64,000 bases of DNA from Darksidea phi. Taxonomy: Eukaryota > Ascomycota > Dothideomycetes > Pleosporales > Lentitheciaceae. The notes below the pieces were generated by a model, which saw only the letters and a list, made by a program, of their open reading frames with translations, searched no databases and was not told the DNA's origin. Each line of letters starts with the position of its first letter. The stretch's first letter is position 1. The stretch is from NCBI GenBank assembly GCA_030770425.1, contig JASJFT010000086.1, positions 1 through 64,000 of the forward strand, given 5' to 3'. A program made the translations under genes and the position numbers. Positions 58,705-64,000 of this stretch are shown here, piece by piece.

Positions 58705-59619
58705 CTTGTTGCCTCAGCTTTCTACCGAGCAGACTTGACAATTAGGTTCGCTAGGGCTCGTTCTGCCTCATTCTATTCTAGCTTGGGTAACGCCTAGTTA
58801 GAGATCACCACGCGTCCAGGCAACTCCTTTCATAGCGTTACTTTGTGATCTATACCTTTTGTACCCGAGTTTGATACAGGTATTCGTAACGAAGGCGTAG
58901 CATGTTTATTGCTAAGCACTCAATGCAGATGATCGCAAACATATAGATCGGCCGAGGTCTCTACTATTTTAGACAGGGCATACACACACCATAAATCGCA
59001 TCCAAATTCAGTTAAAACAGAAAATACATGTAACCCCCAGCTAATACATGTAGTTCAAAAGAATTAGTGTAAGTAACAGATAATCAATTCTGCATAAAAC
59101 TTAATAGATAGCCAATCAAACAATGGAAGAGTGCCGCAAGCTGTACCAACCAGCGATCGCGCCAACTGCTTCTGTAGCGAGTGACCCAACCGCCGGTGCG
59201 GGTAAGGTCAGGCGGACTAAAGCAGTGAGACAATTCAATTCGAGTTGACCGGCCGTTAGTGACGGATAAGCGGCATACAGTGTCCCACGATCATTGTGAA
59301 CTGAGACTGCTGGAGGCAAAGTCCAATAGGTGTATAGGTCCGGCCCCTGGCTAGCGGAGACATGAGCGCGGCCTGTAGCGGTCCAAGTTCGAAGGAATGT
59401 CTCCCACCCTTTACGAGTGTATGTAATTAGTCCGAAATACGACCCTGCATCGTGACGTAGTTGGGAATAACGGGTGACACGTTAAGCAATTTTTTGACAG
59501 AGAGGAGCAGCTTGGCCCTTTTCCCTGTCCCTCCGTTTTCTAAAATTTCGTTATCTGTCTCTCAATACGATCCGGGGTTACGGAATTATGATCTAAGTTA
59601 CTGTTCCGGTTTTATAATA
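58705..59619. other. Intergenic, no gene seen
   Basis: Lies between the 3' end of the NmrA-like gene and the FPGS pseudogene. AT-rich around 58990-59110; nothing recognisable. Confidence 0.4.
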
Positions 59620-60382
59620 TCACGTCGAGCAAGCGTGTAATTGCCCGGTTTGGGCCCGTTCCCGGACGGAAAAGGCTAGGGAGCCTTCCTTGGAGATCCC
59701 AGCTTTGTGCCATGCAGTTCGTTGGATGGTACCTCCAAGAGTCTTGATATGATCGATGCCCAGCGCGGTGATACCCGTAACGGCTGGATGTTGTGTGAAA
59801 TTGGTAGAATCGAATTCTTCCCCAACACCGACTTCGCGTATAGCTGCACCTACGCCTTCCTGCATGAAGACAGAGAAAGACACGGGTGTAAGGAAGCGGA
59901 AGTAACTCGGTTTACTCACCGGGTCAACGCCATGCTCAGCCGCGGTCCTTTCGAGCAAGTCCCAAAATTCGAAGAAGTACTCGGTGAACAAAGCTTCCCA
60001 GACCCATCTGAGTTGATCTGGATGCGCTATCATGCAGAGATTAGATGCCATGAAATATACAGACCTATCTCCTCGGGTTTTCCGATGCTTTTGTCGAGGC
60101 ATGAAAGGATCGAGTTGACATATGCGCACGTTATCCCTTTGCCTTTCGTACCGGCCACATGTTTGATGTTGAGGCGATCGATATCGCTTGTCTGAAGACA
60201 CAGCTCATCAGTTTCAACTCGTAATCCGAGGGGGACTCGCGCCGCTTACCTCATATCTGACCCGGTGAACCCATTGTCGCATCTTCTCAATACCTGGTCC
60301 ACCAAACTGCTCTGGTTGCTTTCTGCACAGCTGAAGGACTCCAAACCCTGATTGAAATGCTTTGAGGTGCTCTATGGCAGCC
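59620..60382 (-). pseudogene. Folylpolyglutamate synthase pseudogene (N-terminal part)
   Basis: The first part (60382-60250) reads EHLKAFQSGFGVLQLCRK and ends RVRYE, followed by a 58-bp intron (60249-60192). The next exon reads DRLNIKHVAGTKGKG, whose GTKGKG is the ATP-binding loop of folylpolyglutamate synthase, then ITCAYVNSIL and EEIGLYIS. The frame then hits stops (TGA TAG) near the expected SPHL/VRERIRI segment. The reading resumes in another frame with LFTEYFFEFWDLLE, FRFLTPVSFSVFMQEGV, EVGVGEEFDSTN and GITALGIDHIKTLGGTI, then AWHKAG. The copy ends at 59620, about 220 residues into a family of about 500. It is a truncated and frameshifted duplicate; a functional FPGS must lie elsewhere, as the enzyme is needed for folate metabolism. 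Confidence 0.88.
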
Positions 60383-60763
60383 TATTGCGGTCAGATTGCG
60401 GTCAGCCTTTCTTCTTACATTGGACCTGCCTGCAAAACCTACTACCTTGTAACCTCGTCTGCCATCAGATCCCGCCGTGAGGTAACTTTATGATGCGTTG
60501 TAGCAAGTTTATTAAATTGAGGTGTAGAAAAGTGATGCTAAAAATCATGGTATAGATTCGGGATATTGAATAATCATGTAGGAAATTACGCAGTGGCAAA
60601 CGGACGCAGCGAAGTCACGCACCAAATAGTACACAGGTGAACGTAGATGTGGTACACCAACCTGACATATTACCGGAACAACCTCTCAAAGTCTTAACCC
60701 TTGAAGGCTATCTGGATAAGCAATCCATAGATGAGCAAGCTATTGGTTCCCGATGTAAGCCAA
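60383..60763. other. Intergenic, no gene seen
   Basis: About 380 bp between the pseudogene and the 3' end of the lactonase gene. Confidence 0.4.
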
Positions 60764-62073
60764 TCAGTCAACCCACACACCCTCACCGAGAGTATCGAGC
60801 CCCAAATCAATCCTACCAAAGCTTTTTAACTTCGGCGCAGCAGCACCATCCCGCTGAACATTCAACATCCACACCTCTTCCAAAAAGCCATCGTCCTCGA
60901 CTTTGACCTCACCATGTTTGCCAGCCGGCACGGTACCAAGATCCAGCCCGAGAAACGCCACCATACCCGTAGGCGAGTTCGTCACGGCGACGACGTCGTT
61001 CCCCACAAATGGCGCGGGTGCAATCTGTCCATAGCCGTAGCCGGCCCAGGCCGCGCGTGCAACGGCGCTAATGACTTCGCCTGTTTTAGCGTCGAGGCTG
61101 AAGACCGTGATGACTGCTTGTGCGTTTGACTGCGAGAGCGTCCAGAGACTTGTCTTTGAGGAGGAGATGGTGAGGGATGATGTTGTGTACATAGATGCGT
61201 CGATTGAACTGGGCAAGACTTTATACCGGGACGGCGCTGCCTCTACGCCGACGTCCTCTGAAAGCGGGATCGTAACGAGCTCGTTTGAATCTGTGACAAC
61301 ATACAGGTAATTGCCGGTGGGATGAGTGACCATCTGTGCTGCACCAGTCACGTTCGTAAGAATATCTGTAACATTCTGCTCTTGCAGAGTCGGATTCGCG
61401 GAGATGAAAAAGTTGAAGATGGACGTCGCCGAGGACGGCGAGGAATGCGAATCAAGAGCGTGGAGGTGGCGGCCATTTGGACTCCATGCGAGCGAGCGAA
61501 TGTCGCCGGCAAACTCCTTCGAGCGCATGGTGCTAGCGCCAGACACAGTAAGGGAGAATAGCGTGCTGCACTCTCCCGTAGAAGCAGAGCCAAAGATTGA
61601 GTAGGGAGGTCGCTTGCTTGAAGTCAGGTGAAGGGTAGTGAACTTCGTGGTGTTGCCTAGGATAAAGTAAGTCTCTGAGCGGGAATATGACCTTAATACT
61701 CGTTTGTACATACATGAAGCAGGTATTTCCGTGGTACCCTCGTTTATCAACGAATAATCGGGTTGGATTGTGTATCTGGTCAACGTTCCTTTCTGGGGCT
61801 CACTTCCGAAGAGATGCATTTTCGAGTACTGAATCCAGTTGATAAGTAGGTCGTAATTAACGTATGGCCAGGTTTACACACATCACCTGGGGCGAGAACC
61901 AACGACGGAGAAGCCCCAGAAGCTGGGATCATGCCCATCTCATACACCCGTCGCTCCGCATCATCGAGCTCTAGGGCGTGTATCATAGCGCCAGCCGTGT
62001 GGCCAACATAAAGGTGATGCAGGGTCGCCGTCGCGCACCCCGCCATGACGATGAATTGAAGACCGACAAGCAT
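60764..62073 (-). CDS. Secreted lactonase-type beta-propeller (carboxy-cis,cis-muconate cyclase-like)
   Basis: Predicted 418 residues. Exons: 62073-61882 and 61828-60764. The ATG at 62073 gives a signal-like start, MLVGLQFIVMAGCATATLHH, followed by LYVGHTAGAMIHALELDD. Repeating blade-like segments include IRSLAWSPNGRHLHALDSHS, MVTHPTGNYLYVVTDSNELV, SKTSLWTLSQSNAQAVITVF and VAVTNSPTGMVAFLGLDL. This is the seven-bladed beta-propeller lactonase family (PF10282), whose fungal members include 3-carboxy-cis,cis-muconate cyclase of aromatic catabolism. Intracellular cyclases lack the signal sequence seen here, so this may be an extracellular paralogue with another substrate. The intron donor is the weakest point: GTGTGT is used for phase, and GTAAAC four bases on would break frame. 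Confidence 0.82.
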
Positions 62074-62325
62074 GTTGGTGAAATAAACGACGATGCGAAG
62101 ATAGCTGTCGAAGTGAGGAAGTTTAACCTCGAGTCTCAAGCTTTGAGCGAAGCGCACTCAAGACTAATAGTCGCTAATCCGTCGTGTCTTCCTTACATAT
62201 TGGCTTGTGGGGTGCAGGTGATGCGCAGGGGCGAATTGATTGCCGGGTGCTAATTTGGCAGAACATCGCTTGGCGAATAAAACCAATCCATGCAAAGTAA
62301 ACGTTTAAACCGCACTCAAACATCG

Positions 62326-64000
62326 CTACGGCGGCTTCGGCACTTCAATGGCCGCGTGAGTTGGATGCGGGGGATGGTGCCGTGGTGTGAGCGGCTCGGC
62401 AGCTTCGAAGTCCTCAGGACCTGTGCGTAGAGTGCAGCTCAGGCAAGCGAACGGCAGGCGGGGATCGTCTGCAATTTGCCGTGCTGTCGGTCTCTTATTT
62501 GGTTCGCTGTCCAGCATTTCTATTGTCTGATTTCTTACTATGTGGAGTTCAGGTTCGTGAATGGGAAGTTCGGAAAGCCAAGTACGAACTTGTCCGTTAG
62601 CAGAGTGGTACGGACGGAGACCCATGTCAGCTCTCTGGCGAACGGCTCGGAGCACGTTCCAATGCGTTAAGGTGGTGTCTACCACGGAGGGCTTATCAGA
62701 TCCTGATGCGTCGAGGAGCGTAGCAAGCATTTCCGCGAAAACGCAGCCCAAAGAAAATACGTCTACCGACAAGCCTCTGCTTTCCTGCAGTACCACCTCG
62801 AGCGCCGCATATGCTCGCGTGAAGGAGGTAGGATTCTCCGTCTCAGCTTCTTCGACCGACTCGTACGAACGCGAGATACCGAAGTCCGTAAGGTAAATCT
62901 TGAATAGATCGGCATCGTTCGTTGTTGAATTTCGAACGTCGCGTACTAAGAGATTCTGAGGTTTGATGTCCATGTGCTTGAGTGGCAACGAGTGCATAAA
63001 ATCGAGCACCTTTGCTAGGCAGGTGAAGAACTGACGAAGCGAGGCGCACTCTACAGCAGTATCGTCAGCCGTCCGGGTCAGCTCCATGAATTGTTCCAGA
63101 TTCCACTCGGCGCAGGGATACGTCAGAATCGCAAAGTCTGAGCCGATGACATATGTACCAACCAGGCGAACGATGTGCGAGTGCTGGATCCGGTACAGAT
63201 GTTGTACTTCACGAAACGCGTCTTCTCGCTTCAGCCCGCTCCACTTGTTGCATCGCATTAACTTCCTCACCAATCGTATACGCTTGCAGCGTACACTTTC
63301 TACAAGGGCGTTTTGTGTCATTCCGAGAAGCATCTCGACCTGCAGAGGAATCTGATCGCGTTCTTTTGGATCGAACTCTACGTGCTGCCCTCGACCCGAC
63401 CAGTCAGTCTCCATCGTTGATTCGGGCAGAAGGTCGTGCTCCTTCAGCATCATCCAGTAGGCGGTGTGGCCCGTCATGTCCTGGTTTAGTGATAACGTGG
63501 TTTCGATTGAAAAAAAGCTATCAATGCTGGATTTCTTAGTGATGCGACTAGTCGTGTTTGTCGACCGTAGGGTTCTTGCTGTTACAAAGGACTGGCGCGC
63601 CGAGAACGTGGACTGGTTGCTTCTTTTACCAATCGACGAATCGTCATTGAAGGGTCTTCCAGCTTGGCAAAGTTGCTCCTGAAATTCAGGCCGACTAAGC
63701 TCTCCAACATCTATGGAAGTGCGCCTCGACACATCGAGCAAAGTCTTGGAAGACGCATTCCGGCAAGGGTATGATTGGTCGTAGAAGTCTAGTCGCGAGC
63801 TTAGAGTCTCCAAAGTGGCAACACTATCCGTATCTGGCAGGAGAGTTTCGCAGCTATCTTCTTGGGAACTATCCCTCTCCTCAGCGTCCTCCGTAATCGG
63901 TTTTAGCCCCTTAGGAAAGAAGTCAATCCCCGAGTCGGGAAGTGAACAGGGAACATTTGAGGGTGTTTGACGTGGAGATTCCTTCTTTTTAGTGCTGGAT
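62326..64000 (-). CDS. Serine/threonine protein kinase, N-terminus beyond the window
   Basis: The frame is open from the right edge (codon at 63999) to a stop at 62326, giving at least 557 residues, partial at the N-terminus. The N-terminal 220 residues in the window are Ser/Thr-rich and probably disordered. The kinase domain follows: VRKLMR (Lys candidate), EDAFREVQHLYRIQHSHIVRLVG, then AILTYPCAEWNLEQF. The catalytic loop is KHMDIKPQNLLV, the metal-binding loop TDFGISR, an APE-like segment AYAALEVV, and SVDVFSLGCVFAEML. The DFG and HxDxKxxN motifs are intact, so it is probably active. The altered APE (ALE) and the architecture fit the large group of fungal kinases of unknown role, often near HET or NLR genes. 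C-terminal tail Pro/His-rich. Confidence 0.9.
   Translation of the reverse strand, partial: SSTKKKESPRQTPSNVPCSLPDSGIDFFPKGLKPITEDAEERDSSQEDSCETLLPDTDSVATLETLSSRLDFYDQSYPCRNASSKTLLDVSRRTSIDVGELSRPEFQEQLCQAGRPFNDDSSIGKRSNQSTFSARQSFVTARTLRSTNTTSRITKKSSIDSFFSIETTLSLNQDMTGHTAYWMMLKEHDLLPESTMETDWSGRGQHVEFDPKERDQIPLQVEMLLGMTQNALVESVRCKRIRLVRKLMRCNKWSGLKREDAFREVQHLYRIQHSHIVRLVGTYVIGSDFAILTYPCAEWNLEQFMELTRTADDTAVECASLRQFFTCLAKVLDFMHSLPLKHMDIKPQNLLVRDVRNSTTNDADLFKIYLTDFGISRSYESVEEAETENPTSFTRAYAALEVVLQESRGLSVDVFSLGCVFAEMLATLLDASGSDKPSVVDTTLTHWNVLRAVRQRADMGLRPYHSANGQVRTWLSELPIHEPELHIVRNQTIEMLDSEPNKRPTARQIADDPRLPFACLSCTLRTGPEDFEAAEPLTPRHHPPHPTHAAIEVPKPP

Overview
The window is from a filamentous ascomycete (Pezizomycotina). 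The evidence is short spliceosomal introns (43-66 bp, GT...AG), genes on both strands without operons, two HET-domain genes, a CFEM/PTH11 receptor, a DUF4246 gene, NmrA-like and ACS-family MFS genes, and AT-rich islands and repeat copies that differ by C-to-T type changes, as left by repeat-induced point mutation (RIP). I cannot name the genus. There are no rRNA genes, no convincing tRNA and no bacterial features. Exon structures were joined by hand from splice sites and frame, so internal exon ends are predictions.

Layout: 0.6-1.0 kb, remnant of a histidine acid phosphatase; 2.1-3.8 kb, aldehyde dehydrogenase; 5.4-11.0 kb, a 1856-residue HET-NACHT-ankyrin-ZZ NOD-like receptor with 15 near-identical ankyrin repeats; 12.3-13.4 kb, APH-type kinase-like protein; 15.0-17.0 kb, CFEM/PTH11 receptor; 20.2-21.9 kb, secreted type-B carboxylesterase with a predicted 5-nt microexon; 22.2-23.2 kb, NAD-binding epimerase-like gene with a 3' frameshift; 23.7-24.5 kb, C-terminal half of an MFS transporter; 26.4-27.3 kb, secreted protein with a CheD/CNF-like Cys-His motif; 27.5-27.85 kb, a MITE; 28.2-29.9 kb, allantoate-permease-type MFS transporter; 30-32 kb, repeat-rich RIP-affected DNA; 32.6-34.7 kb, a divergent pair of uncharacterised genes; 35.4-36.9 kb, membrane protein with a proline-rich tail; 40.3-42.6 kb, DUF4246 protein; 44.2-48.0 kb, a HET protein with an N-terminal membrane domain; 48.5-49.4 kb, small membrane protein; 51.5-53.1 kb, a divergent pair encoding a beta/gamma-crystallin-like secreted protein and a plectasin/eurocin-type defensin; 57.6-58.7 kb, NmrA-like protein; 59.6-60.4 kb, folylpolyglutamate synthase pseudogene; 60.8-62.1 kb, secreted lactonase-type beta-propeller; 62.3-64.0 kb, protein kinase cut by the window end.

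How they fit together: this is a gene-poor accessory region rich in self/non-self recognition (two HET genes, one a repeat-bearing NLR), extracellular sensing (CFEM/PTH11) and secreted products (defensin, crystallin-like protein, putative deamidase-like protein, esterase, lactonase). It also carries several decaying genes and repeats. No classical biosynthetic cluster backbone (PKS, NRPS or terpene synthase) is present.
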